Shown piece by piece: positions 48,885 through 63,048 of a DNA stretch of 64,000 nucleotides. The DNA comes from Prochilodus magdalenae (taxonomy: Eukaryota; Chordata; Actinopteri; Characiformes; Prochilodontidae): NCBI GenBank assembly GCA_024036415.1, contig JAMWET010004078.1:1-64000 (forward strand), in the 5' to 3' direction. Position numbers and translations under genes: made by a program. The stretch's first letter is position 1. Each line of letters opens with the position of its first letter. The notes under the pieces are model-generated. The model searched no databases, was not told where the DNA came from, and saw only the letters and a list, made by a program, of their open reading frames with translations.

Positions 48885-51759
48885 CAGTTTTCAAAATTGT
48901 TCTTCCAAACTGTATTATTCACAGAACCACTTACAGAGGCACACATGGATCCTGTCTCACAAGCCATCGAAATGATTTATAGTTCAGAGTTCTGAGGTAT
49001 AGGTTTACACCTGCCCATTTTTCCTTAAAGGTCAGTGACATCATGAGAAACAGCGGCTAATGTGAATCTTGGAAACTTCAGAGGATGCTCAGACATTTGT
49101 AATCTGTTCACATCCTCATGGAGAGCAAGGCATTATACTTGTTGGGGCTTCCCTTAAAATCCAGTACAACACAGAGGCCTGTTCAACATGCAGTACAACA
49201 CCATCAGCACCAGAGACACCAGAGACATAGTAGCGCTGATTTCACTGCTTCTTTATATTACACTTCCTGGTCACATGATCATGTTTAAGAATGATTCAGG
49301 CATGACGAGTCGTTGCACATCTGTATTTTTCATGTTAAACTGAAAGGCCTGCCTTTCTGAATTAAACACCATTAGCCCATTTTATATGGGGTCAAATACC
49401 CGGCTGAAAAACTCGTTTAAAAGACAACAAGCGACTAGCATGCTGATGCTGCCCATGCTGGCCTAAGCCATTTTTTCAGCAGGGTAGTCCTGTAGTCTCT
49501 CTGTAGTCTGGACTTGATTATAGTGTAGCAAATATTGCATCATCCATAGATGATTAACCTAAATTTGGGGAAAATAATTTAGAAAACTGACTGAAAGAAT
49601 AAATATTGTACATAAAACCTTCATTCAATAAATGTACTAATATGAGACCAGATGAATATTTCCACCCAGACCATCTGGAACCAGTTAAACCCAATATTTA
49701 AGATATAAGAAAAGAACATGATGGAGCTAAATTAGAAAGAGAACTCATTTGCTTTGAGGACACTAGTCACTTTAAATAAACTCTGCTGCTACCTTTTCAA
49801 TTTCCTGCTGCTCTTTCTCTGTTTTTTTTTTTTTTTTTTTTTTAAACATATATTTTTATATATTTATGTATATTTTATTTATTTAAGTACTGCTGTCTGG
49901 GTAAAACTGGGTCCTTGGTTACCACAATTTCGTTCCACCCCATGTACCACATGTGATGTGAATGACAAAGTCTCCTTGAATCCTTGACTTATGCATGGAA
50001 ATCTAAAGCATACCAGCTGCAGGAGAGACCGTGTAGACTGACCATCATGCTCTTTTGGAAGGGGCCAGCAATGTGCCCACTGGTGAACTATAGGCATTCC
50101 TTCTGATAATCAGAGGCACTGACGCTCAGAACGAAGCTGTGTTTGATGTTCATTACTGGCCGTATGGACAAACAGTTCAATGCCCAGACTGGAAAGACAA
50201 AGCAGGAGATCAGGGGTTTCCAGATGGTAGTGTGGGACAACATTACTATACTCAGTAATTAGTTTTGAATTGAGATCAGCATAACTACAGCCAGTAATTA
50301 CACTTTTTAACTTATATATAATTAACCTTTAACTGATTTAACTCTCAACAAAAAAATCCAACCTCAGTGTGGAATGTTAAAATTCAACATCAATTACACC
50401 TTAAAAAAACAATGTGGTTCAGCTTACTCGTGGTGGGTATTTTGAGTTTCTCTTTTGAAACACAAAAACATTAGCCTCCTCACATCCCGCTTTGACCGGT
50501 CTTCCTAATAACTCTGCAGCAAGACCTCAAAAGAAATGTTCAAAACCTCAGTTTCAGTAATTAACACCTGATCTCCCTCGTCTTCCTCATGGTTAGAGAC
50601 AGTCCATCACCTTAAAGATGGGGCTACCAACAAGACAGCTACATGCTCAATTATTGCACCTGTCATTCTACTGCATGAGCACGGGTCTTTCTGAAGGGTG
50701 CAGGCTTGCGGGCTGAAAAGACAAAGAGGGAGTTCACCCAGCAGGAGACTGAACACTCACCATTTGGACTCCAGTGATAATATAGTGTGATACAGAAAAT
50801 GACTTTTATTTTCATGTTAATGTCTTTAACATCTCATACAAATCACATTCTTTTTTTTATATATATTGAAAATCCCAATCGTGACAGTACCTGTCTGCTA
50901 GTCACTGCTCCTAAAACAACAAGCATGTTGTACTGAATCCCTCTCACTTAAAACTTTACGTTACCTATTCAGAAAACAGCTAGATGTGAAGGTCACTGAA
51001 AAACAAAATGCCTAATTTCAACCCAATAGTCGACACGTGGACTGATTTTCCTTGGAGAAAACTGTGCAATAAGAAATCCCTTTTTAAACGAGAACGTAAA
51101 TAATGTAGTGTTTCCTTATTTTACTCATTTAAGAAGAGGCAATGAATGAAATGTATGGAACATGAGTGATACACTTAAAAGAATATTAATCTTAAAGTAA
51201 TAAGTATAGTACCTAGTGTTCAACCTCTACTGGAAACCTAAGAACAGCTATTGTTTAGGGTCCATTCATAACATTGCAAGTGCAAATCAAATAAAAGAAA
51301 CTGACACGTTGAATTTTGGCACAATAACTGGTTGGACTACTGGTCTGAATGGAGGACATGACTGAGCCTGCTGAATAATAATAATAATAATAATAAAAAA
51401 TTAAATATACACAAAAATGACTAACATTTAAACAGTTTTAGCCTAAGAGACCTAGTTATATTTACCCTGCATCTTTTCCTTCCATGATGTTTTGCAGTGG
51501 GTACATATAAAAGTGACTGACGGACAGAGAAAAAAAAAAAAAGACAAGAAATATACAAAAAGAACATGCTTATATCTGCTAAGACCTGACTGAACACCTG
51601 CTGCACTCTCCTAGGCTGATAGCCTAGTCAAAATACATTTAATATATTTATATTTATATATAGACCTATATAGTTGGATGAGTTTGCATACGTACAGGTT
51701 ACAGTGCCTGTACTTCGGTATTGTATGCATGAGCAAACGTATGTTAGATTTCATGTTCT
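48885..51759. other. Intergenic sequence, second part
   Basis: A poly-T run at 49820-49842 and an AAT repeat at 51376-51396. A TTTTTCAGCAGGG-type fish repeat end occurs near 49470-49486. No genes recognised. Confidence 0.35.
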
Positions 51760-52591
51760 CTTTAAATATATAGATTTATTCTCCTCTATGAGAATGTTAA
51801 CACAGTGGTCTGTCTAGCCCTGGAGTGCAATCTGAGGAGTTTCAAACGTCAGCCTTTCACCTCAATAACATGCCATTGTCATACGCTCAGTAGATCTCCA
51901 AAGGCACTTCCATTTGGCCCGTAAAAACCGCTTAGTTGCTGTTCACCTCAACCCGACATGTAAGCACTATGATGCATACCAACAGTCATTATTACATTTA
52001 AACAAACAACGTGACCACATGTTCCTCTTTACCCACGATGAGTTTTCAGTCCTCGCAGTGATGTGCAAAACGTAGAGAGATACACATGCTGTTTTGGTAA
52101 AAGTGGGTTGAAATACAGGGCTGGCTTTAGGCTGGGAGTGGGGCGGGGGGTACACACATGGTATGACTTCATTAAGGGGGAGAGGGGGGGAGTACACATT
52201 CAAGCAGACATTAAATAACAAATCACGGACTGATTCTTCTGTAAACACGAGTCTTAGATGCAGCATTACTAATCATTAGATGTCTGTCAGGAAGACCAAA
52301 GGAAAACAATGAAAACTTCAGTGCTATAATCCTGCATCTGCGCACACACGGACACATCCGCACGCATTCGCGCACGCACACACACACACACATACATACA
52401 CACTCACACACACACAGATAAGAGGCTCTGTTACAATTAAACATAAAATGAATCATGAGATAAAAACGGAGGATCACTATCTATCCGCGATGCTCACTGT
52501 AGTGTACCTTTGCATGTAGTGCGAGTGTAAAGCATAGTGTTTGTAAGCTCAGGCGTGAGAGGCAGTAAGTGGAGAGCACTCGCTCTGCCAC
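51760..52591 (-). other. dlg5: Probable dlg5 3'UTR
   Basis: The first AATAAA on the minus strand downstream of the dlg5 stop is at 51775-51780 (TTTATT on plus), giving a possible 3'UTR of about 0.8 kb. The stretch contains a CA/TG repeat (about 52368-52417) and a G-rich block on the plus strand (52138-52190). A later AATAAA is at 50805-50810. The true cleavage site cannot be decided from sequence. Confidence 0.4.
52368..52417. repeat. CA-rich microsatellite
   Basis: Interrupted CACACA/CGCACG repeat, probably within the dlg5 3'UTR. Confidence 0.85.
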
Positions 52592-52695
52592 CTAGGGAGA
52601 GCCCAGCGGAGTCCACAGGACTTTACTCTGCTCCTGATCCACTATAGTCACGATCTGAGTGCAAATGTAGGGCAACGTGCCTCCTTGGACAATAC
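52592..52695 (-). CDS. dlg5: dlg5 last coding exon with stop codon
   Basis: 104 coding bases. It encodes GIVQGGTLPYICTQIVTIVD, then QEQSKVLWTPLGSP and TAG at 52592-52594. The pattern G-V/I-QGG then ICTQI and NQ/DQEQ-KVLW is the invariant C-terminal end of vertebrate DLG5. Acceptor TTTTGCAG. The exon continues into the 3'UTR. Confidence 0.94.
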
Positions 52696-55600
52696 CTGCA
52701 AAAGAAAGCGTCATCAGCTTATAAAGAGTACAGCTATTTATATCAAAGCACAGACAAAGGAGTTCGTTACGACAACAAAGTCGAATCCAAACCTGTAAAG
52801 AATTTGCTATATTCCTGCTCTATCTTCTGTGCAACCTCAAACTGCTCCTTGGAATGTTTTTGAGAGACTTTATCCCGCAGATAGATCGGATCTTTCAGCT
52901 CTCTGCAGACAAAGAGGAGATGCTGTACTGACACGTCCATAATCATAGTCATTAACACTAGCATTAATGCTGTTAATGTTCAACTAAAAGCCAAAAAAAA
53001 AACAAAAAGAAGAAGAAGAAGAAAAAGGCTTAAAGTGGAGCAGGGACACAAGTCTTTCAGAGAGAGAACATGTGGCTGGAGTTACAACACTTTGGACAAA
53101 TGATATTACATAAAAAAGACTTGTAAAATGGACCAGAATTCCAGGTGTTGTGTATTTTGTGTGTGTATTGTGTGTGTGTGTGTGGTAGATGGACATAGAG
53201 ATGTGTACACATCCTGTAAGGCCTGCTCTCCTTCAGTGTTATAGTTAGTGCTATTTAGCAGGTCATGGATGACAGCCATTATTCCCAGTTTCAAGGCTCA
53301 GTTTTCACACCTCCAGAGAATTCTTCAATTTGCGCAGCTCTACTGGGATACTATTCACCATTAGTAATCTATGCCACTCGAAGGCACATTTATCAGAGGT
53401 CCAACTTGAATTCAACATCCATTTTTTGACATTCTTAAACTCCTTGAGTCCCGTCTCTATCTGCTGTGCAGCCATGATACACATATAAGTGTACAGAGTC
53501 AGCTTTAATTTTCTCCTTGGGATAAAACAGGCCCCGGATCGCCGCACAGCACTCTGCAGTGCACAGCCTTGAGAGTGGCAGCCGCCCACTCACAGGCTTT
53601 GGTTTAGGAGGCAGCGTATTTTCTGTTTTACATAAAGAGCTAATACAGCCATGCAACTAACTGCAGCAGCTACCAGTGTACTGCCAAGGAAAGCACAGTA
53701 CTCTCGCACTGTACCATGGAAGCTTTCCATTTCGCAAATGACTCCCAGTCCCTATGGGAGAGTACAAAGCCAGTTAGGAATAAAACGCCCCAAAAGGGCC
53801 CTTAGACGCACTTGGGGAGGTAATTTGTCACTTTCTTAGGCCTACAAATGACTAACAAGGACATGTACTACCTTTATAGTCTCACATACAGACTAGTAGC
53901 CATTCTTCTTGGCTCATTCTCGAAATGTACAGATCTTGTTAATAGCAGTATGTAAGGGCCACTTACTTTATTTGCTTTGCGTTTTTGTAGCGAATGAAAA
54001 TGACGATTGGGTAAATGTGAACGCTGTGAAGCCGTTCGATGGCGTGAGGTGCAATGTCAAGCAAACAGTGACAGTCCTATGAGAGAGAACGACACAACAC
54101 AGAGCAACTTCAATTCATGTTACATGAACAATGGATGGCTGGTCGCAAACAGAGGAACAGTGGATGTTAGAGAGAATACAACTGGCACACTTAAAACCAC
54201 AGTCAGGAACTTCATAGCAGTCATTCTCCATTTCCTAACACTGAAATAAGTAAGACACAAATAATGATTTAAATTGAAAAACTCAAAAGTTAACCCCTAA
54301 CCTCTTAGACCAATATGGATAGCCATTAAATAACTATTAAATATAAGCCACATATAAAACATAAGAATTAATTGATTTCAAATTTCAATTATTGATTTTA
54401 TTAAAGATGATCAAATCATTTTGTGGCACTTTTCTTTGGTCTGTGAAATTTAGAGGCGTAAAAAAGGCCATAAAGTCGCTTTCCTTGCTGCCATCCACCC
54501 CCACCCCACCCCCCACACACACACAAAAAAATTGTTTAAACAGGAAACAATACACGTAGCATTATTTTTTTCCCGGTTTAAAGATTAAAGACATTTCAAA
54601 CTTGCTCATTGTCCCAGCCCTAACACTAATAATAACCTTTTTTTATTTAAGGTTCAAATCTTGCTTTCTGAACCTCAAAAACATATACACAAAAAATATA
54701 GCAAGTGTCCAATAGACCCACACATTATAATTGTGCACTATATCCAAACGGCCTTATTCAGACATATAGGTACATCTACCAGTTTTTTTCTGATGTGAAT
54801 ATTATTGATTTTCTGTGCATATGTGATTTATGTGGGATTTTGTGGAGATCATGTACTCCATTTCTGTGTTTCCACAATCATCTAATAAGCTAATTATCAA
54901 GTTGGCTGGGTTCCTAAGGCTTGGACTGAGAACCACTAGTCTATCAATATTCAAATGTAGCAGCAGTCTGATTGCTGCCATAACTGGCTCAACAGACTCT
55001 GATAATTATGCTATTAAAATCTCATATTACATCATCTACACAGACAAATGTCAAAAGATAAGCTTTTTAAAAAAAATGTTTTTTTTCCCCCCAGCTTGAC
55101 ATGACTGGCAGTCACAAGATTATAACAAGTGTGTGTGAGCCATGCATTTGACACATCACAGGCTGCTTATTTCGCATGACTATATGGGCATCTACACGTT
55201 ATTTAAACTAATATAATTCAATACTTGGGATCACTGATTCGTCAGAGAAAACGTGCTGTGGTAAGTAATACCCCTAAAGTCAAAAAGATATTCCAATTCA
55301 GTTTCCTTAAAATTTGATGGTTCCTACGGGCTAAAAATATCAGACCAAATTAAAAAAAGTGTATTTTAAAAAGGTTGCATCGAACAGACAAACTGGACAG
55401 ACCTTGTCTGTGATCTCCTTGATAGAGGCAACTGTTGTCACATCAAAGTGGCCACTCCTCCGTTTGTAGTCAATGAAGAGGCAGTCCTTCACCCCGCGCT
55501 CAATGGCTTGCTGAGAGGCCTTCATCACCTCTGGATTACCACACACACAAGGTCAGCTTTTGGTCATGCAGAACATTCTACGGCTATTAAAATCCCACCA

Positions 55601-58600
55601 TAAGAAAAATCCTGAGAGTAGTATTAGTGTTTCTATTGTGGGCACTCACCGAGTACACATCTGCTGAATTTCCCTGGAGACTCTTTAACCAGCATGTCTT
55701 TGACAGGGTCCACGAGTGGGCCCAGGATTAGCACTGGCCTGGGAGAGGTGCAGTCTACTTTCTGCACCCTCTGGTAGGCTAGGCTCACACAGTCTGAGCA
55801 AACAAGACAAAACAAAACGATAAGCAATAAAAAAAAAGCTATAAAGCAGCAATAAAAGCTAGAAATCTGACTGAAACAGGCGAAACAGCTTGAACCTGTA
55901 TTACATTGTGTTACAGTGTCTGAACTACAGCACATCGTTGTAACCCATGGCTGAGGATACAGAAGCTTCACTCACCCTCTAAAAATGGTATAGAGTCTGT
56001 GCTTATGGCATCCAGAGCTAGCAGGTCTTTGCCATCTTTGGAGCTACTGCGTTTGTGCTTCTGCTTCCTGCGGAAGAAGGACCTGCGGGCAGCTGCGGAT
56101 AGTGTTTTACTGGAGCCGGCCTCATCCTTCAGCTCAGTCATACTATGTCTGCGATAGAACTCCTGATCCATCCTAAACATTGAACCAAATTCAGATCAGT
56201 ACAAGGCCCCAAACACCAAAAAGGCTAGAACTAACAAAAACAAATTATTGCCAATATGTTTTAAGGTCCTTCATAAACAGTCATATGCAAAAGTTAAACA
56301 CATCTGGTCAAGTAGCTGCTCCTTGCCTTCCGAACTACCTTTGCAGGTATACCTTTTTTTTCCTCACAAGCAAAGGAGCCGCTGGAATTATGTGGAAGCT
56401 AAAAACGTATCACAGGATCTGCTCAGTTGTCCCAGAGTAGATAAAGTTCATTTCTGATGGTGAAGTCTGTCTACAGTCAGCAATCACCTGTACGTGTGTC
56501 CTGACCACTTTGTGTCTGATACAAAGCTGAAGTCACCAGAAATGGTGAAGCTGTTACGTACTAGCAGCTTAGTCTACCTGTCCAGCTCCAGGTTACAATT
56601 TCCTGTTTCACCTTAAATGATGCAGCAGCTGAGAAGCAAAATAATTTAACCCAACAACCATGCGTCACATCTTTCTCTACCACCATGGGTCTGTACAATA
56701 CAGGACTGCCTGACTGCCTGCCTGCCTGCCTGACTGACTGACTGACTGACTGACTGACTGACTGACTGACTGACTGACTGACTGACTGACTGACTGACGT
56801 GTTACTCTGGCCTTTAGGCACTAACAGACGAGGTGATGTATTAAGAGATGACACTGCCTCCAGATAGTGGCATGACGTGGTGCAGGAGCCACAATAACAT
56901 TAACACTATTAGTTTGTTAACTTCCTAGAAACTTCTTCTCACTTAGGAAATCAAGTAATCAGAATTTGACCAGAGGCGCCAACCTGTTGCATACACCTGC
57001 CCTAAATGAATTCACGTGACCACACTCACATGTATTTACTTGGGATTTGTCCCCTTTGCATCTTTTGTGCATTTTCATCAAGCTGCCAGGCCAACCAGGT
57101 GCCAAAGTTGCCCTTTGGTAGTGTGTCATCCACATACAGAATGTCATCCTTCTTAAAAGAGAGATCCAACTCCGTCTCAGCCACTCGGTCATAAAGTGCT
57201 CTAAAAAAAAAAAAAAAAAAAGAGGGGGTAAGGAAAAAGAAACAAATGAGTGTTCCATAACAGTGTAGCAGCTTTCAGTAGGGGTGCTATGACTCCCCTC
57301 AGCCCCTCTCATTTCAGGACATATGGACTGGCAGAGATTATTTACTGTAGATGACATCATGAGAGAGCAGGCAGGCAGAGCCCTGCAACAGCTGCACAAT
57401 GAAAACTTCCATTTGCGAAGGCAAACCCGGCTATTTCTGAACAGCACACTGCCATTCTTCACATCGCCACTGTACTCACACAATGGCTCCATCTCAAACT
57501 GTCTCATCACAACAGCCGCTATTAGAATCCACAAATGGCAGACACTTAGACCCAGCTTTTTCTGTGAGATCCTCAGCCTCACACGTAATTAAAAAAGATT
57601 AAAAGCTTTCCATAAATGCAAAGCTTCAGCATACGGTACCCATATTTAGACCAGCCCATATGAACAGAGTTACTGGCATTCATCTGCAGAGAATTCACCG
57701 TGGGTTTATATAGTATTGTCTCAAAGGGAAAAGTAAACATGCTTATGTGATGATGGTCTAGTGTACCTGATATAGAATCCATCTCCAGCAGCATCTTTCA
57801 GCTGGTTGAACTCATCAACACGATGCTGGACTTTCAACGTGATAGCTTCTGCTGGCTTGAGCATTTCCAGGTAAGCCTCCTCTGCAGTCTTATTCTTCAT
57901 AGTCACCGAGTTATACTGGAGAAACGAAAAGATGGACACATAGAGCCAGACAAAGAAATAAATTGCTTTGTTGGGTGAGAAAGAAGACAGACAACCCTCC
58001 CCTCACCCCCCTCACTAATCTCTAAACACATTTCGAGACAGACACCAACAGAATGAAAACGTTTGCACTTTGCTCTCTTGTATATTAGGTGCCCCAAGAT
58101 CGATTTCCATCTGAGGCTAAATTGAATGTGTTTTGAGACGAGATGACATTTCTGCTTTGTCTGGATGAGGCAGAGCTACAGAGCATGCTCTACTCATCTG
58201 GCAACCATCAGCGGGCCGTGGAAGGCCATGCCAGGGATGGGATATTACCAATTCCCCTCTCTTCAGATAGATTACCTGCGTCCAATGACAGCATGAGAAG
58301 GCAAAGGCATGATCAATGGAGAACAACAGACAGACAGAAAGGTGTGCTGGGATGAGAGTAGAATAAAGCAGCTTCTGGCAGAGGTAAAAACAACTCAATC
58401 GTTCATATGCTATTGATCAGGGGACTAAATACCCGGAGCACATAGCATGATTTCAACTGCAGAAGTGTCAATTCTAAAATTTCACTGAAGGTTACGGACT
58501 ATAGAGTTCACTTCTGGGCAGGTATAGAAAACATCATTACTTTAAAAATACAGTATCAGTCAAAGCGTTACTAGCTTAAAACATTTTATTTAAATAAATC

Positions 58601-61600
58601 CTGACAAAACTCTATCACAGGACCATCAGACCAAAACAGGCCAGGTGTTTTTAGTGGGAAAAGAAAAACAGTGAGTCACTCCTACAGCTAAAACGGTATT
58701 GGGTTAAAGGGGAAAATGCTGAATTGGTGATCAAAGTCCTCAGTTCAGAGAAGCACATGCAATTACGCAGTGCAAGTCCCTGCTTCAGGAATCATCACTT
58801 CAATTCACACAGAATAATCTCATAGCTTTGTCATAAGCCACATTCAGGTTACATCTGTTCGATTACATCACATATCATCATATATTATTATCTATATTAT
58901 TTAGTATCAGATTAGTTCATTATAACTTTCAAATGTCAACAAAGATTCACTTATGCTAATCAGTGTTATGCGGCACAGGCCTTGCAGTGAGTATTTGCTC
59001 CGCTCACCTCCAGGATCATGTCCCCAGGCATGAGGCCATCTGTCCCCCTGGCAGGACTGTCCTCCTCTAGCCTCTCCACAAAGATCCCTCGCAGATTCCC
59101 CCCACAGATCTGAACACCCAGCTCTGCCTGAGTCTTCCTCACAGACACCACACGAGGTTCTGGAGTCTTCCTGGAGCCCTCTGAGGACATCCTGATAAGA
59201 CCAAATGAATGTGATAACAGGATTAGACATCCATTCTAGAAAGTGATGGAGAAAATATACAGACCAACAGAAGCTATTTAGTGTATGGCAGAGGTTCGAA
59301 ATCCAGTTCTGGACCCTCATTCATAAAAATATACAGATTAAAAATGTCTGTTTTTAACTTTTATATATCTCTACTTAAACAAGAATGTCAGTGTTCTGTT
59401 TTATAAATGGGGCTCCTGGATTTTGTAATCACTTACAACAGCTTTAAAAAAAAAAAAAAAAAAAAAAACAGTTACAAAATCCAGAAACTGGATTCAAGAT
59501 CCGGAAACAGAACGTTCTGGTGCACAGTGTACAATGACTTCTTTTAGCCTTTGTTTTTTCCTACCGCTGTTTATTAAGCACTGTGATGCAAGAACAACAC
59601 TGCACCTGATAAAGCTATGAGGGCTCGTGGTGGGGGTAGTCTGTTTGGATGACGGGGTAAGGGTGCCTTCATCTTGCTCACTGAGGGTGTCGATAGCGGA
59701 GTGGTTATCTGGGGTGGTAGCTCCACTGCCCTGAGGAGTGGTCTGAGTGCTCACTGGTTCCAAACGAGAACTATGGCATAGCAGACACAATTAATCATTT
59801 CTGTACCAAATGCCAAATAAAGCTCATGGACCTTAGTAGTCCAAAGTAGAGTTCATACCTGGAGCGGGAGTGGTTGCCAAGTTGATACATGTGGGGGTTG
59901 TACTGGGCCATGATGGTGATGGTGTCACACTGCTGGCCGATGATAAGACGTGCTTGCTGCTCTGTAGCATTACGCAGATTTATCCCATTATACTATAAAA
60001 GAAGCCCAGAAGAGCCGGTTACAAAACAACTACATACATCGTGCCATACGGTGTCTACAAACAACACCCACTCAAAGAAACTGGTGTCAGTCAGTAGTGA
60101 ATAAAAATGAATGAACGTGTTGACGCTACTCTTGACAGATTGATCCAGAAAGGTGTTTCTGTTGGCTAGGGACCATTTAATGTATAGTTTGCAGATATAA
60201 TAAGCAAATATGAAGGTTCCACAGACTGAAAAGATATAGGTATGCTCTGAAATCATTTGTTACAATTTCACAAAATGCACATGCAAGGCATATTATACAA
60301 AGTCTATGTTCAACTCAAGTAATTTTATTATTGCTTTATCTTTGATCATATAAAATATGATGATGCTAATATTACGTTAAAGCTTTAAATCAATACTGCA
60401 AATAAAAGTTTCACACTGGTAGAGACCCACTGTTGACTGACCGTAGGTTGGGACTGTGACACTGACCTCTAGTAACTGGTCCCCATACTCCAGGCCTGCC
60501 TGGTGAGCGATACTTCCTCCAGTCACCTTAGACACAAAGATCCCTCCATTCTCACCACTGACGATGGAGATACCAAGAGGTTCAGCGCCTTTGTGCACAA
60601 TGACGTTCCGTGGCTCTTCCAAGTACGGCCTTTCAAAGCACAAACATTAGGTCAGTCTCTTCTTCAAAAATCAACCCCTACTCCTAAAGCAGTGAAACCA
60701 AATTCCAGCTCTGGAGTACTTCTGCATTCTCCTTGCTCTAACACAGCTGATTCAGCTCATGCCGATATGCAGAAGATTTGTATCAGCTTGTGCAAGCAGG
60801 AAAAACACTGTGAAAAAGTTTGCAGAGCATTAGTACTTCAGTACTGGGATTGGGAAACGTTGCCCTATGGAGTGTGGACTGTGCTGACTCCCCGAGAGAG
60901 TTCCAAACACACTGAATCAGTGAGCACCTTCATGCAACTGAACTGAAGTGGGGAAAGCATTAAGCAGACTAGAAGTCTTACAAACTCAGGTAAGACTGCT
61001 TTACAGGTTCAGGATCATACAGGAACGGCACAACAAAACAGAGGGTGTGGCCATGAGGGGAAACAAACAAAAGATCCAGTTAGGAGAAAGCTTCATGTTA
61101 AACACACCAGGGAGGAGATCCATACAAAGCTCAAAATGCATAATTCAGTGTCAGCCTACATCACAAGCTCATAGAGGTCTAAAACTCACAAGCAGAGACA
61201 AACAAAACCATCTGGTACGTGAATGTAAAATCTGATAAGAGAATGTGAAAAATAAATAAACAACAAAAAAAAAAATTATATTCTGGATCTTTTCAGACAA
61301 GTGCAACCAAAACACATGCAAAACCTGGATGACCAGAATGTCATTCTATTTCTCCAGCAAGGTCCTTTATAATATAGATTTGACCACCATAAGTATATAT
61401 ATGTGACTTCATAGGCAGAGATGGCTTTAAATACTGGTCAGAGCCTGACGGGACTGCTTTTATCATAACCCTGGTCCTGGAAGACCCCCTGTCCTAAACA
61501 TCTGAGTGTTGTCCCTAGTCCCAACACACCTGTTCCACTAATCAGCTAATTAACGAGTCCTGCCTGTGGTTGACGTGCGCTTTGGCAAGTAAACATGACA

Positions 61601-63017
61601 GGACCTCCAGGGTCCTTCAGCCTGGGAACCACTATCATAACCACCATTATAACATAAAAGGTTCAGTCAGGTTTGGGCACCATTGTCTGAATGTGTTGCC
61701 TTGCGCCGTACTTTCCTTCCTCACCCTTTTTCAGAAGGGAACAGTTCAGAGCAGTCAAAAGGACATTTCACTCGACCAAAATATGTTCATGTTACATGTT
61801 TAACTGGGTATAGTGTACCATAAAAAATACTTCCGGCCAAAAAATAAAAAACAATGTTTATCCAGACAGAAATATGAGTAAACTTAACTGAGTTTTGGAG
61901 ATCCGATTATTTTCTAAACACCTATTATTTAAATTATTTAACTAGAACAGTCACTCTTCTTGTCACTACATGGTAACCAGTAACATTTCACTCTACACTT
62001 TTGTTGGGCTAGTTCGTGTCAGTTTCAGACAGAGTTTTGTTGTACACTTGTCTCAGAACTCGATTAGTTTTGGACCAGCTCAGGTTCGGAACCAGAATTT
62101 AAGGAGCGAAAGCCCAGAATCTGGTCAAACCATTCATATGAATACAATATCTGTTCCATGTTCATGAAGTGTCTGTCACTCCATTGTATATAAAGTCTAT
62201 CCATAAAACACACAAACAGGGATTTCCACAGCCAGTCACTCAGAATACAGCTCTGTATTGACAACAAGCAAACAAGCAGGTCTGTTGAGCATTCCCTATG
62301 CGTGACTGGCAGGAAACAAACCTCAGGCTTCTGAGAGAGGAGAACCTAGGCCTAGCAGCCAGAGGGATTCTCAGAAACGATCTGTTACGGTACAGAGATC
62401 TGAAAGATTCACAGGAAGCAAAGAACAGGGACAGAAGAGACAGCTGGTGAAAATCTATGGAGAGGCAAAGAGAGACTCAGAGTGAAGGAGAACAAATAAG
62501 TACAGATGAGTGCAGAAAGACGAACGACAACAATGTAGAAACCAAAATAAACATGTTAGTGAAAAGAATGACTGAACCAGACTAACGGTCACCTTTCAGA
62601 TGTGCTATAAAGAAAGAGAAATGGTTCTCTTGTTTAGATGCCTCCTTTCTGATCAGGTTTCAGAGGCCCTGAGTGAACTGAAGGAAGAGCTGTCTGAGCT
62701 TAGTACAGCTGCTCTAGCTGCGCGAGACGTTCGCTAGAGAGCGAGCTGTTGCTTGGCAACCCAGCGGAAGAGCTAGCAGGAGGAGCGGCGGGGGGCTTAG
62801 GTGATGGGGCGATACCTGTCTTTCCGGCGCTCTCCTGTGGGCACGGGGCTGACGGATATACGTGGCAGCGTGGAGATGGAGTTCTGCGACTGGCTGGAGG
62901 CAAATGAGGATGTTTCCAGGTTGAGTGGGGACAGAGGTGGCGTGATGAGACTGGGACTGCTGCACTCTGAGTGGGACAGAGACCCTGAAGGTACATGCGC
63001 ACACGCAAACACACGCG

Positions 63018-63048
<31 letters not shown>

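Noticed and set aside
53305..53589. 94-codon minus-strand frame inside a dlg5 intron as an extra exon
   Set aside because: The flanking exons 53967-54076 and 52793-52902 already join in phase with a conserved protein sequence.
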